From the NCBI GenBank assembly GCA_907163375.1, contig CAJQUW010014359.1, forward strand, positions 496,001 through 560,000: a stretch of DNA of 64,000 nucleotides, in the 5' to 3' direction. Positions 12,145 through 24,700 of the stretch are shown one piece after another. Source of the DNA: Prostheceraeus crozeri. Its lineage: Eukaryota > Platyhelminthes > Polycladida > Euryleptidae. Positions within the stretch are counted from its first letter, which is position 1; each line of letters begins with the position of its first letter. Under the pieces are notes generated by a model that had not been told where the DNA came from, ran no database searches, and saw only the letters and a list, made by a program, of their open reading frames with translations. The position numbers and the translations under genes are program-made.

Positions 12145-13026
12145 TACAGTGTTATTGTGTAACTTCTTTGAGCGTTATACTCTAATATTAATATTTACTG
12201 AACAGGAATTATGACGGACGTGTCCGAATATTCATGATCCCTTGTCCAGTCGTACATGTATTTTAATCTGATGCATTATAAATTATAAAGCCTGTAATTC
12301 AAGTATTATTTGCCATCCGGCAGGAGAAGCATGGACTCCTAGATACCACGTCTTACTTAAATATATATGGACGCGTCACGACTGCATTGATTTGGAATTC
12401 TCCTTTCCAAAGGTAGATAGATGTAGATTGCTAGTGTAGAATTCAAATATTCAATCAAATTTTCATTCTACAATAAAGTCATGCCATACAAGTGATGTAT
12501 TCTGCAGTGCTCATCTGGATGTCTAGGTAATAAATGTCAACGAAATATTTCTTTCCATCGGATTTTAACTAATGAAAATTTGCGCCGAACAAGAGTGGCT
12601 AAGAAAGATACCAAAAACTAACATGATTTTCAAGAGTTTGTTCTGTTCATTTCCACAGCTCTGATTTCCTGAAACATAGAACAGATGTCAATCGAGACAG
12701 GAAAGACTCATGAGGACAACTGAAGCGGGCGATTCTTACTTCTACGGCAATTCTTAGCATTTTCCAAATCATCCGTCCTATATGTCATCAAAGGAAAAGA
12801 TTGCGCGATCTTCAAACTCCTTTGCAAATCAACGCTGTGAAACTGACATGCATAGGCACAATGAAAAAGTGAACAAATATCTCAAAGATGATCAGACAGA
12901 CACTCTGTCCAGCTTATATGACAAATTACATTACAATTTTGCTTCAAACAACGGATAATCATGGAAAAGATCAAAATCTCATTTTTTTTAAAACAAAAAT
13001 TTTTGTGACTCAATATACCGAAAGTA
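12145..13026. other. Flank between Crypton and P-like remnant, nothing recognised
   Basis: About 0.9 kb without a supported feature. It may include the 3' UTR of the Crypton (several AATAAA-like words such as CAATAAAG near 12470) and worn upstream parts of the P-like transposase. Confidence 0.35.
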
Positions 13027-13934
13027 GTGTGCTCGTTGACAGAAGAAGAAGATTTGAGTTTCGTTGCTAGCAGTGCTGATGCAATTGTCCCTTATTACCG
13101 AATTTCAGACATGAAATCACCATGTTTCAATGTTGTCAATGTCATGGCAAGTTTGGCTTCTTTTGAGACGAATATCATCAATGACAAATTTGAGAAGGCA
13201 ATGACTGCCTTAGAGTTGTATGGTGATGTTCTTGATTCCGAAGACGATCACATGAAACTGATTTTTTTGACTGAACAACTTTCTTTGATTAATGTCTCGA
13301 ATGTAACCTGTCGAGCAGTGAGTGAACTAGCTAAATATCTTTTGTCTCGTGGCTATCGTTGCGTTCTAACCGGAGATTTCCAATCCGATCCAATAGAGAC
13401 GTTTTGACTGGTTATGACTGGCGGAAAATTTTTTGGCCCGATTCGCCAAGTTCTTGAGAACGAAAAAAATATTCGGATACTATCGCTACTTAAATTCAGT
13501 AACATCATAGTCGGTGATTTTCCTTCTTCCGCCAATGAATCAGAATATGAAAATCAAGAATTTCTTTATGATAATATAAACGATTCTCCAATATTTTACA
13601 TCGAATTTACCGGCTTAAATGTGATAGTTTATGTATCTGCTATATTGCAAATTCAATAGCATAAAGAATGAATTGTAGAAATTAATCGTAAATTTTACGT
13701 AGCAGTAAATGCTTTCCAGAACCAATATTTCATGATAGTGATATGCGCGATTATACAGCATTTATTGATATAGTAAATCGTGGTGGATTGACAAGGCCTT
13801 CTGATGTTGTCTTTTCTGTATCAATTGTTTGCTTTTCGATATTTGATGAGTTGTGTTATGAGAATATTCTTCCATCTTTTACGAGCATGAGGAGCTCTCG
13901 TAATGTTTTTATTGAAATACTTGACGAAAAATAA
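13027..13934 (+). pseudogene. Decayed C-terminal part of a P-superfamily (THAP9-like) transposase
   Basis: Three pieces in order. The first (13027-13407) ends in YLLSRGYRCVLTGDFQSDPIE, the conserved motif before the C-terminal domain of P-like transposases. After a TGA at 13405-13407 the same frame continues with PIRQVLENEKNIRILSLLKF, the usual next block. A degenerate YVSAILQIQ is followed by a stop. After a gap, 13743-13934 gives VNRGGLTRPSDVVFSV, the last conserved block. The catalytic RNase H-like region and the THAP finger are missing. With its nonsense codons it cannot encode a working protein. It lies about 0.9 kb after the Crypton but belongs to an unrelated superfamily. The superfamily call rests on motif order seen in related invertebrate proteins, without a search. 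Confidence 0.55.
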
Positions 13935-16900
13935 GCGTCGAATGTCCATTGCTGTTGCGAATTGAAACTGACTGCGTTCATTCAATCACAGTATTAATGA
14001 AGATGATTTCATACCAGTTTTTCAATTGCATGGCAAAAAATACTTTATATGTAGCAAACTGAAAACTAAAATGATGAAAGATGTGACGGCAAAGCGAAAT
14101 TTGAAAAAAACTATCCTCAAAATGATCTCAGTCCTATTTCTCATATTTCATTCGATTTCTGACTTATAATAGCTTAATTCATCACAAATTGCTTCGATCA
14201 TAATCTGTGGCTTAATAAAGGCAAGAAGTAAACTAATAAAGTCATTTTGAGAGAAATAATGGTATTAATATCAATGATGCTCATTTTCACCTACGGTAAT
14301 AAGATCATCTACCTTCTTTGGCAAATGAGTGAATTCCCATGACTCGTCCACAGTAATCTATATTTAGGAGTCCATGGGAAAGGTTTAGCCATGATTTCGT
14401 CTGTTCATTAAAATAAACCAAGATTTACTCTAGGCAAATTTTGTACATGTAGGTTCTGAAATCAGCTAGACTTAAAGTAAGATTGACAGTCCCTTCGGCG
14501 TCCCGGGCCTTCTAATGACCAATTTCAATGGCAAATCGCTGCCGATGTGAAAGTATATAAAGAGATGACTGATGCTAAGAAGCATGTTTGTAGGTCATGT
14601 GAGATGATTGAAATGTGGAGATAGGTTGAGAATGGGTTGAGGCTGTGCGATGACTTTTTGTGCTTCTTGTATTGTTAAGTTTTACAGTGGAACTGACCTG
14701 AAAATCCCCGTCTCAAACAATGAAAAAAAACAAATAGGTTTTTTGTTAAAAAAATAAACAATAGGCTAAACCGGCCGCAATCTTCTAGGAAAACGACCGA
14801 TACCCCTGCACAGTCGTAAGCAGGACTGTTGAGGCGGCTTTTCCAACAACACCCTCCTAGCAAAAAGGCCATCTTCCCTTCCACAGCAAGACTGTGGAAG
14901 TAGCTTTTCAACAGCCGCATCCGACTCCGAGCAAAAAGGCCGTCTCCGCATTTGCAACCTGCCGTAAAGCTACATATGCCGTCTCAGAAAAGTGAACGGA
15001 AAGAGAATTGAGCGAGCGGACGTTTTTAATGAACTGAACGATTAAATGAGCGGCTTAGAGCTAATACAGGATGATCAGCGAACTGAGATAACAAAGAGAA
15101 GCGTCAAATGAACGAGGAACTGAATGAACTGAAAAATTGCCTCATTCGAATGCACTGATATAGACTGATGTTTTGTGAATACCATCTAATGTCTGACGTC
15201 GTCGATGTATTCATTCAGATATCCGAAAACGAAAACGCTTTTGAAAAATGCTTGTTGACCATGAGACCTTGATATTTTCCAGATGTTTGTAGATGCCTTC
15301 AGTCTTCTTTCCTTAATTCATGGCGAGTGCTTATGAGCATGTACATTCGCTAACTATAGAGTCACATTATGATGAGCATCTAGATGATTTAGAAAATGTT
15401 GCTTTATCATATTAGTGACATCATAATAAATATAACAAAATTTATGCCACTATAATAATTGGTATTAATTTAACTGCACTTGCCACATGTTTATCAAGTT
15501 TGACAGAGGAATATATCCGGTTCTAAAAGGACATTCCTTGTTTTAAAGAACATAATTTCAACATGTGCTCCAAAATCAGACGATTTCTTCAAACTAATAA
15601 TTATGATTTTCCCATGAATGCCCATTAATCAGCTTGTTGCCTCTAGAATATCTAGTCGAAGAATTCATATTTCAAAAGAATTGAACATTCCATTTTCATG
15701 TAAGCTCTGATTTATGAAGCAAAATTAATGGATATCGATTGAGGGATTGAATAATTGTATGTTTTCTCCGTTTAGTAAGGAATTCAGAGATTGTTATTAA
15801 ATAAGAATTTTGTCGGATAGAGATTTTCTTCAGGCATTAGGGCCTTAGACTGCTTTATTCATTAATCATTTTCTTTTTAATTAAATAATTTTTCTGTTGA
15901 GTTTGAAAATAAAATTAGAATGCGAAGTCTTCATCAATTTATTGAGATATTTCGAAGTGTTTCACTATCACAGGAAAATCTTAAATATCTAGTTGATAAT
16001 AGATGTAGCTAGTAGCAAGCAATAAAATGAATGTATCACAAACTAACGACATGTCTGCAACTTTCAAGAAATCATTTAAGAAATTAAAATTCATTTTATT
16101 TTTTCGACATTTTGATGAATGTGGAAAAATAATTCGATTCCTATCTAAAATAATTTGACTTTAATAGGTGAAACATTGAGCTGAGTTATTGCCAGTTCGT
16201 CCGTCGAAAATTTAGATTGAGCAAGTTGAAAGCCATTGGCTGCTATGTGATTCAGTGATGGCTATTCCAGATGCCCTAAATGTAAGTCTGGCAACGTGGC
16301 CAAATTTTATGCGGAAGAGGTGCCCCCGTTATGATTTTACCAAAACAGTGATTACGCTTGAGCGAGAGAATGAATAATCTGCAGCTCTTCAAGCTCAACA
16401 ATTATTTGAAAGTTGATCATGGCATCAAATAAGCTGTGGTGAAAGACATCTTTGAAAAATCCAATCCGGTTCAAAGTGATGACCTCTCACATTTTATCCT
16501 TCCAATTAATTTAACAAAATATCAATCTGTGAGATCAAAAAGGATTACAAGTCAGAAAATGTCAGAATTACAAGTACCTAAGTAAGGGCTGCACTTTGTT
16601 TCATTGTGCAAAAATTATCTCGAAACGAAGATGATTTCGATCGCAGACAGCATAGAATAAATAAAAAAGAATAGAAGAGTCAAAATCAAACTGGCAAGCA
16701 ACCGAATCAACAATGATTATAAATGGAACTATTGAGTCAAATTCAATGAAATCTGAAAGAAGATGCTTTGTTAGACTCGAAATTAATTTCTTAAAGCGCA
16801 CCCAATTTTGATCTAACAATAGTTTAAAGGATTTAGAATGTCACTGATCATCCATAGATAATTTTACATTTGCAGAAATCGACACTTCCAATAATCTTAG

Positions 16901-17269
16901 GTGCTAAGACAGAGATTGAGGGCAACCTGTTAGAGAACCTACATGAATTTCAATGAGTCCTAGAGTTGCGTAAATGGATATGGCATGACCTCAATAGCCA
17001 GTAATCTACTGTTCATGTATATTACGATGTCACATAATTGGATCGTAACTGGATAACAATTTACGCAGTTCATTAAACATTTTTCCAGATTCCTGTAACC
17101 AAGTATAATAATATATACGGCCTTCTTGAGCAGGCATCAAATTCCTTTTGTCATATTTTAAATTGATAGCAAAACGACGGCTCATATCACAATGCTTGGA
17201 AAGTATTTAATATTTCCATGGTGAAAGCGACGTACAAATCAACTGGTCCACGACTTTATCCGACCGGTC
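13935..17269. other. Non-coding stretch, nothing recognised apart from one small duplication
   Basis: About 3.3 kb of AT-rich DNA. Open frames at 14675-14957 and 16601-16819 (minus) show no domain. The only structure I see is the degenerate duplication at 14817-14946, listed separately. Confidence 0.4.
14817..14946. repeat. Two degenerate tandem copies of a ~63-bp unit
   Basis: Copy one (14817-14878) and copy two (14883-14946) share the order GGACTGTTG/AGACTGTGG, GCTTTTC, CAACA, CATCC-like, then AGCAAAAAGGCC. Copies are diverged but aligned along their length. The sequence is GC-richer than its surroundings. Function unknown. Confidence 0.5.
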
Positions 17270-17815
17270 ACAAATGTTGTGTACGCACTAAAATTTGAAA
17301 ATTGCCCTTTCATTTATATCGGGGAAACAGGAAGATCTTTTCGGGAAAGGACTAATGAACACCGCTTCGACATACAACGATAATAGCAAAGTTGTGCGGT
17401 TCCATTGTATGGAACATGATCATCAAGAAGCCTAAAGTAGTATCTGTTTCCATATTAGAACAAAATGATTGAGCTAAAAGGAAAAATAAAAGAAATGAAG
17501 CTGATAACTCAATTGATGACTGATTATCCTCATGGTCTAAATATGCGGCATGTACTACTAAGATCTCCTATTTTTGACCCAAAATCTCCCATTTCTGTGA
17601 CTCATACGAGTATGCCATCTAGTTGAGACTCTATGTATTCCATTTTATGCAAGACATTTTTTCAGGCCTATGCACAGAAAGACTTGTAGCGATTGAATTT
17701 TGTGTAAATTTGTGTTATATGTCCTCCTATTCCTGATGAAGGTTAAGAGCGGTTGACCGACACTTATCAGAAACCGGTCGAATAAAGTCTCAGACCAGCT
17801 GATTTATACGACGCT
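17270..17815 (+). pseudogene. Penelope-like element remnant: GIY-YIG endonuclease fragment and 3' tail
   Basis: The frame from 17270 reads NVVYALKFENCPF then IYIGETGRSFRERTNEHRFD before a stop at 17381. This is the GIY-YIG nuclease core of Penelope-like retroelements: the tyrosines, GETGR, and the Arg and EH motif. In the +1 frame VVRFHCMEHDHQE continues the domain (H...H.H), so a frameshift has occurred. The 3' part contains CCTGATGAAGGTTAAGAGCG and AAACCGGTCGAATAAAGTC, resembling the common 3' end of such elements. The reverse transcriptase that would precede it is not recognisable upstream. Confidence 0.65.
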
Positions 17816-20344
17816 TTTACCATCGGAATATTAAATAATTTGTCATATTTCAGAATAGGTAAATCAAGAAATATACAGGATATGCATCTGTTATTCAAAT
17901 CAAATTAATTCATCAGACAAATCATCATTTCAGAAAAATTTGCAATCTCGCCATTAACGACAGAGACGATGTTTCAGACACAAAGCAAATATCTGTGTAC
18001 ATGAATATATGCGAGCTTTTAAGGTGTCTTGATCAATGTGCCTATACACGCTATGAATTTTGACATCACGTTTTAATATGTTTTGATTTCACGCTAATTT
18101 TTCGCTTTCAATGTCTTAATATTAATTCTGAAATAGATCAATTTTATACGGTAATTTCCCAAAACTGAACTAAAGAATTTTTCTCATATTTTGCTTGACA
18201 GCGTAATTATGATAATGAAAGACAACAATAATTACTTTCACAATTAGAAAAAAGTGAATGGATTACTAAGTATCTATAAACAACACGAGGGACTGGCAAT
18301 CTTTGTTTTATTCAAATAATTCATCTCTCCAAAATCTATCTCTAGAGTACTTGTTTCAACAATACTAGTTGCTCACAAGGTCTTATGCAGGAAGAAAAAT
18401 TGATAATGAGTTTGAGTTCTCTTTCACATTTGATCTTTTGTCCTCAAAATACTATTAGAATAGAGTGAAACAAAGCATTTTTGTTGGCTACGTTAAATTA
18501 TTGTCAGAGTTCCTCAATAATTACCATCTGTTGACATGTTGAATCAATGCGAAAGCTGGGATCTTCACATATTTAATTTTTACAAACCCTAGTATACTGT
18601 TTAAGTTGAAGAAGAAGAATCGATAAGCAAGCTTACTTAAAAGTTACAATTGCAATGTCATTCCTTTTGTTAAAACACTCATATGAAGGAGACGTCTCGT
18701 TCACATTGAATACTCATTAATTCAAAAGTTCCAATTACTCAGTAACAACACTCACAGAAATTCCTTGAACATTTTCCGAAAAATTTGTCAACTGTTAATC
18801 ATTCCTACTATTTCAAGCAATATCGACCGGTGAAGGGGACTGCTATATTGTAGTTTTAGTGCTTAAACATTTTCGGTGAATAAGTATTGCAAAATAATTA
18901 AAATGTAAAATCAAATTGCGTCCCACGACGTTGCCTTGAACCTCCCTCATTACATTCCTCAGCTGAAATTTCGCTGTCTTTGCCATCAATTGTTTCACTT
19001 CATTCCGCTGTGAAGATAGTGAGCAATAGAGATTCCACATTAGGAAACTTCCAATTCCTGCGTTGATTCTCGTTGGGATCATCATATGTTGCATCAGCTT
19101 AATACGGCATCTTCTAATTCTTGTACCTTCTATCTTCTTTTACGGAATCATCTACTTCGAATATGTGTTTCTACTTATTTTAAAAGGGCTATTCAGAAGT
19201 AAGCTCAAAAGAGTTCTCGTTTCTCGTAGGAAACTCTTATCGTATTCATGTACTCGTGCGTCAAGCAGAAACACTACATGTACACTTACATAATATTGAA
19301 TATGAAATTCAAGCTCCCATTCGATGCAAGATATAGATGTCATGCACCAATAACACAGAAAGTCTTATGACAAAGTCACAGTTTTTATTTCAACGTTGGA
19401 ATAGTAGAAAATTCAGATGACGCGTAGTCTTCTTTGGAGTTTCGAATCTGTGTCCATCCCATAAAAGTGGACTCCTCTAACTACTGCACTGGAGTGAATG
19501 CTACAAAAGTCCGATAACTGCAGAATTTCAATGCATAATAATTTGGCATTTGTCACGGATTGTTGACTGAGTTATATGGTTGCATGATTTGCGGTGAAAG
19601 AGATAATGTTACAAAAGGAACAAGTGAGAAATATTTGAGCTTCACAGTGCTTTTCGATGCGCATGAATTTTTACACTAATTTGAGGTATGTTCAACTAAC
19701 TTTTTGCTTTCAATGTGGGCTTGTCTCAATTCCGAAATATCGACTTTATGCGGTAATAAGACAGTTGTCATAATATCGCTTTTGAAAAATAAATATAGGA
19801 AATGGATATCTCCAAAAGGAAAATCAAAAATGATGTGATGAAGCTGTGACATAACGATGCAAATCAGCGTTAAAGGAGCCTAAAGCAGTTGGATGATTCT
19901 CCCGAAAATGCCCCATTTGGAAAAATTCGGAAATTTTTCGGAAAAATTCGGAAAAATTTCAAAATTCTAATATATCGGCTAAAATTGGTATTTTTCAATT
20001 GCTACTTTTAGCACGAAGATGACTTAGTAACTGCACATATGACTACCATCAGAGAGTTTGCACTCAAAATATGCTGCTCCATGAATTTCTTATGATTCGG
20101 AGCAGCACGTTAGAACCCCCCCCCCCCCTCCCACACCTCCGAATATGGACGAGTTTCATAGAGCAGCTCGGCATGGACATAACGCCACATATTGTCCACC
20201 CACAATAAAGCTAAAGCTCACTTATGAATGAGTGAGCCGTTTTAAGTGATTGTGTGAAAATATGTCGTTACAATATCGTCATCGAGTCATCAAGGCTTGA
20301 AATATTGTTAGATCATCTAATTTCATAGAATATTCTGAAAACTC
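17816..20344. other. Non-coding stretch, nothing recognised
   Basis: About 2.5 kb. The convergent open frames at 18843-19343 have no domain. Around 19915-19975 there is a short simple repeat of TTCGGAAAAA words. A C-run at 20116-20128 is listed separately. Confidence 0.4.
20116..20128 (+). repeat. Run of 13 cytosines
   Basis: C13 followed by CTCCCACACCTCC-type sequence, in otherwise AT-rich DNA. The length may be unreliable in assembly. Confidence 0.8.
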
Positions 20345-20351
20345 AATCGCA

Positions 20352-21381
20352 CAAGGTTGTTGCTTGGGTGCTTGGGTTTGCTTGGGTGCTTGGGTCGCTT
20401 GGGTCTTGGACCCAAGCGCTTGGGTGTCAGACCCAAGCACAACCCAAGCACGACCCCAAAAGACAAGGCCAACTGTTTGCTGTGTCTGTAGACTTGCTCG
20501 TGCTAAATTCTTCGACGAGAATTCCCCATAGATTATCCACTACTGATCTAGGCTACCGCATTACAGACTCATGTCTTGTAGATACAGAGTAAGAGTTGTA
20601 TTAATTATAGCCTACTGTTCATTTTTACGAACAAGATCAAAAGTGAAGTCCAGGCTTGCAATGGTCAAACTGCGCTTTGCTATAGGATATAGCCTACATC
20701 GTAGCCTACCGAAATAAGCATGGGTTTCGATTATTCTAGGCCTGTATCAGTTAGCTACATGCGGTCTGTAAGACACATTAGCCCATACAAACACATTACA
20801 GTAGGCTCAAACTAAGCTTATGTCAAAAGAGATAAATTGCTAGTGCCAAAATTTCTTGTAGAATGTAGATCCAATAGACAAACTTCGATTTTACCGCATG
20901 ATGTTATGTCTAAGGCTCTGTAGCCATCGTATGGTCGTTTGTCGTATTATAGGCTAAGCAGGCCTACTACAATCTAGTTTATCGTACCGGTATATTGTTG
21001 TGTCTAAGGCGTTAGCTGGTCTACAATATAGCCTAGTCTCATAAAGCCACAAGAACGGCATCAATAAGTAGGCCTACAGGGCACTGATATTCAATGCAGT
21101 AAGGCAGTCTGCAGCTGTAGGCCTAGTTTCAATAGATCGAGTGGAGGTAGGCTAATTGCTATTGGATAGCCTATTAGGCTAGATGCAAAGATGCAATGAC
21201 GGCTGACCTTCATTGGTGTCATGTTCATTATTTTTTGTTTTTAGAATTATATTATTATTATTATTATTCTGCTTGGGTCATGAAAAATCTGCTTGGGTTG
21301 CTTGGGGCTTGGGGGTATACCCAAGCAAAACCCAAGCCGCTTGGCTTGGGGTGACCCAACCCAAGCCTCATATCAACCTTG
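20352..21381. mobile_element. 1030-bp non-autonomous DNA transposon with CCAAGC-rich ends
   Basis: Both ends carry clusters of GCTTGGGT and its complement ACCCAAGC (about 20362-20450 and 21270-21366), in both orientations. The outermost bases are CAAGGTTG on the left and CAACCTTG on the right, an inverted pair. They are flanked by the direct repeat AATCGCA (20345-20351 and 21382-21388), a probable 7-bp target duplication. No transposase is encoded; the open frames 20368-20592 and 21213-21431 are just the repeat clusters translated. Subterminal repeats of this kind and a duplication near 8 bp suggest a hAT-like parent, but the duplication is one base short, so the superfamily is uncertain. Confidence 0.75.
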
Positions 21382-21388
21382 AATCGCA

Positions 21389-24300
21389 TAACTGTCTCAT
21401 TCATGTTGTAATGAATCCACAAGAAATGTGAATATGTTAATCATGTAGTAATTAGAAGTATCCTAATTACAAAGCATCTGAAGTTGCATATTTCTTCATT
21501 GTGTGCCATTTCCCTCGCCATATGGCTCAGTGAGATCGCGGCACGGCCGCGTCCAGTGAGAACCTTTTCGATCCTTTTCCTCACACTACTCAATTCTGCA
21601 ATCAGTAAAAGGTCAAGCTGTGTACTGCCGGTGTAGGCTAATGTATTATAAAATCGTGTTCATTCTCTCTTCAATGCTTATGTTCCATGATTGTGCAGCC
21701 TTTTGTCGTCGACCTCGCAGACAGCAGGATACGCTGTCTGTGAGTTCGACGATTTTATCTCATCGTTTTGTTGCATTCATGATTGAAACATAGATAGCCA
21801 ACTAACTAAAAGTCAACTTCTGTACGCTGACAGGAAATTATTCAAATTCAAATTAATTATTTCTGTGTTGGAGACCGTTTCATTTGCGAAATAACTTTAG
21901 TCAGGAACTTTACTATGATAAATGATACGCTTTGTTTTGAGGAGGGCATTTCATGTTGATGAAAATCTGATGAAAAATCATACGAATTTCAAGATATGTC
22001 CTGCGTGGATATATTATTTAATTCAATTTGTCATGAAAGATACTAATTGACACTCATTCATATTGCTTTCTCATGTCAAATCTGATAAGTCTATTAAGTG
22101 AATAAAGATGGAAGGAAGTTCTCTCCTCATTCTCTTTTCGACATATTTATTCACTATACTTCCTACAACCCTCCCAAGGAAGTTGATTCCAACTAGAAAG
22201 AGACATCGATGGGAAAATGTAAGGATTGAATGTCAGAATACATTAACGATTAATGCACTTTGTTTGTAAGAATTTTTATAATGAAAGACATCAAAATGAT
22301 GTTCGCTGATGTCATTTATTGAAGTCGTATGTTACGCAACTATACTTCGAATAACATGCTGATTAACAGATACAAATGATTTGTGCATTAGTGTCTGTGA
22401 TCAACCTCCAGCCGTTTCACATTTTAAGACATCGATTATGTCAGTCTTTATTCGAAAGAGGGGAAACCATGATTCGATGATCGTAGAGTAACTGGACTGC
22501 TAACAAGAATACATAATGCTTCGAAATGCGAAGCATTATGCTTTTCGGAATGATTGATTTCCATTCACATGCAGGGAGAACACAAGAGAAATTGTTCAAA
22601 GAAGTAAATCGATTTCCAAACTTTCCGAACTCTTTATAATTAAAATATTTCAACTTGAGTACTATTCACATTATTCTGGTATGAAAATGAATAGCAAAAT
22701 ATCAAGACTTTGTATTGGATAATTGATTTGCTGCATAATCAGTGATCAATGCGTGAACAACAGAAACGAAGCTTATTTATTGATCTTTCATTTCAATTAG
22801 GTTATTGATCTGCTCTGATTACACTTTTCATAATGAAATAATTGTCTAAAGAATTGCGAAATAAACTTCCGGTCGATTCCTCATTTCCACTGCTTAGAAA
22901 ATCGGCAGAATTAATTTCCCGTTCATGTCAACAAATGTTGCTGTGCAAAAAGTGATGTGGAAATCAGTGCTCTTCAAAGTTTCAAAGTGTCTATTGAGCA
23001 GGATGTACTGGGACTCAGCGAATCTTCCATTAATATATTGTTCAGCTCTTGTGATGAGTTGCACTGAATGAAGCTAAAATAGTAGGAATCAGGTCGGATT
23101 TATGAAGAAATGAAATTTAGCAAATTTTTCAACACTCATGGGAATAACATCGGCTCACAAGTGCAGATGAATTATCTATAAATAGAACATTGCCTAGAAT
23201 TTTTCTTGGAACAATCATCAAACTGCTAAAATCTAGTTATCGATTTCAGATATTGATTGTGCATGTGCAGACTTGAATGGGCCTGAAGTTTCAGACAACG
23301 CCCAGTCCCTGGTCCACTTATTTAGGAAATATTCAGACCCACGCCCGGCCTACTTATTTTAACCCATCAATCCCGTAGTTATTACATAAGCGATAGGCTA
23401 TCCTGCATGAGAGGTACAATGTAAACAGATTTCTGTTCGACATTTTCTCGATGTCAATTATGCGTATGTGTCAACTTGATGAACTTTGATTATGTTTTCG
23501 TCATAATCTAGGAATGGTCTCAAGTAAATCTTTTTTGATGGTAGATATAGCAGAACGATAAGTATTTGAATTTTTAAAGTAAATTTTATTCATTTCAATT
23601 TTGACTGAATTTTCGAAGCAAACCATAAAATGATGAGAATTCGGTCGATTTGAAGAAACATTATATACCGTGGCATGTTCTCCTTTGAGTGTTCGTGAAT
23701 TGAGTGATGGATACAGAGAATTGAAGCAATCGGGCAATTCATTTTAAAGGATCATGAGGTTAGACCTCACGCGAGGTAGCTGTATAGCTATGACAACTAT
23801 CGATATCTTGAATCATGAGTCAACTTTCCTTTTGTTGCTTTCATGACATCGCTTTCTCTTTAACAGAAAGAGAGAGATTTATTTTGCACACATGGGTTGA
23901 TTAGATTAAAACACGACATTCTTAAGAATTGCGAAGAACACAAAACTGAAGAAACTTGAATTATATAACTATGCAAGGAGCAATCACGGAGGAACCATGT
24001 GGCTGCATAAAGCAAAGTTTCGCTCCCTAACCTCCTACCTTTACAGTATGGTGGGACCAGGCCGACCTAATTAATCGAGTGATTAGGAAGACCGCTCCAT
24101 CTGGAGGAAGCAAAGTAAAATTCAAACAAATCTGGACATTTTGCCGCATAGGTATAACAGCAGTCATTCATACATTCCTATAATATATGTAGAAGGAATA
24201 TGGCGAGGTGAAAAATAGCCTAACTTGTACACGAGAAACCTATTTTTGAGAATTCACAAGTAGATTAATCTTATAACCTCTTTCCTTGAAAGCATTGAAA

Positions 24301-24399
24301 TACCGCTAGCTCTAGAAATGAAGATGGATGCATTTGAAAGTCTAGCAAACCCAACAAGTTGGCTAGTAAGGATGTTCAAACCAGGATTAAGTGGCAATA
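21389..24399. other. Non-coding stretch, nothing recognised
   Basis: About 3 kb. No open frame here (22441-22653, 23501-23737, both minus) has a recognisable motif. A perfect small hairpin at 22513-22539 is listed separately. Confidence 0.4.
22513..22539. repeat. Perfect 11-bp hairpin
   Basis: ATAATGCTTCG and its exact complement CGAAGCATTAT, separated by AAATG. It is isolated, with no adjacent gene, and is not followed by a T run, so no function is assigned. Confidence 0.6.
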
Positions 24400-24696
24400 T
24401 TACTTTCCAGAAAAGTGGATAGAGCTCAGCATGAGTTCATCAACCTGATGGTAGACTTTCACGGTGCAATGGTCATCACCTTGGATCTTGATCTCAATAA
24501 ACGTCCTGATAGTTCACGCATTTGTCATTATTGTTGTTTCTACTGGCCAAGAGACCATTTGGATAGATTTCAGGATTCTATCGAAGTACCTACAATTGAC
24601 GACGCAAATGTCATCGATATATCGGGTGGTGCTTGAAAGAAACCTGAGCAAGCCAAATTTCTTGGGACTTAACTGAAGTAGCAGTACAAGTAGCAA
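24400..24696 (-). pseudogene. Penelope-like reverse transcriptase fragment
   Basis: The minus-strand frame at 24514-24696 contains TTRYIDDICVVNCRYFDRIL, nearly the same as the RT motif C block (SRYIDDICVVNYKHFDSLL) of the element at 35452-38113. After a short loss it continues in another frame with EIKIQG, VKVYHQVDEL and a stop, matching the YLDVKI and VYHKVDDF blocks of the same protein. It is therefore a second, older and frameshifted copy of a related Penelope-like element. The rest of the element is not visible. Confidence 0.75.
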
Positions 24697-24700
24697 TTAT

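Noticed and set aside
20368..20592. Open frame with repeated glycine/glutamine-rich peptide
   Set aside because: It is the translation of the CCAAGC subterminal repeat cluster of a transposon.
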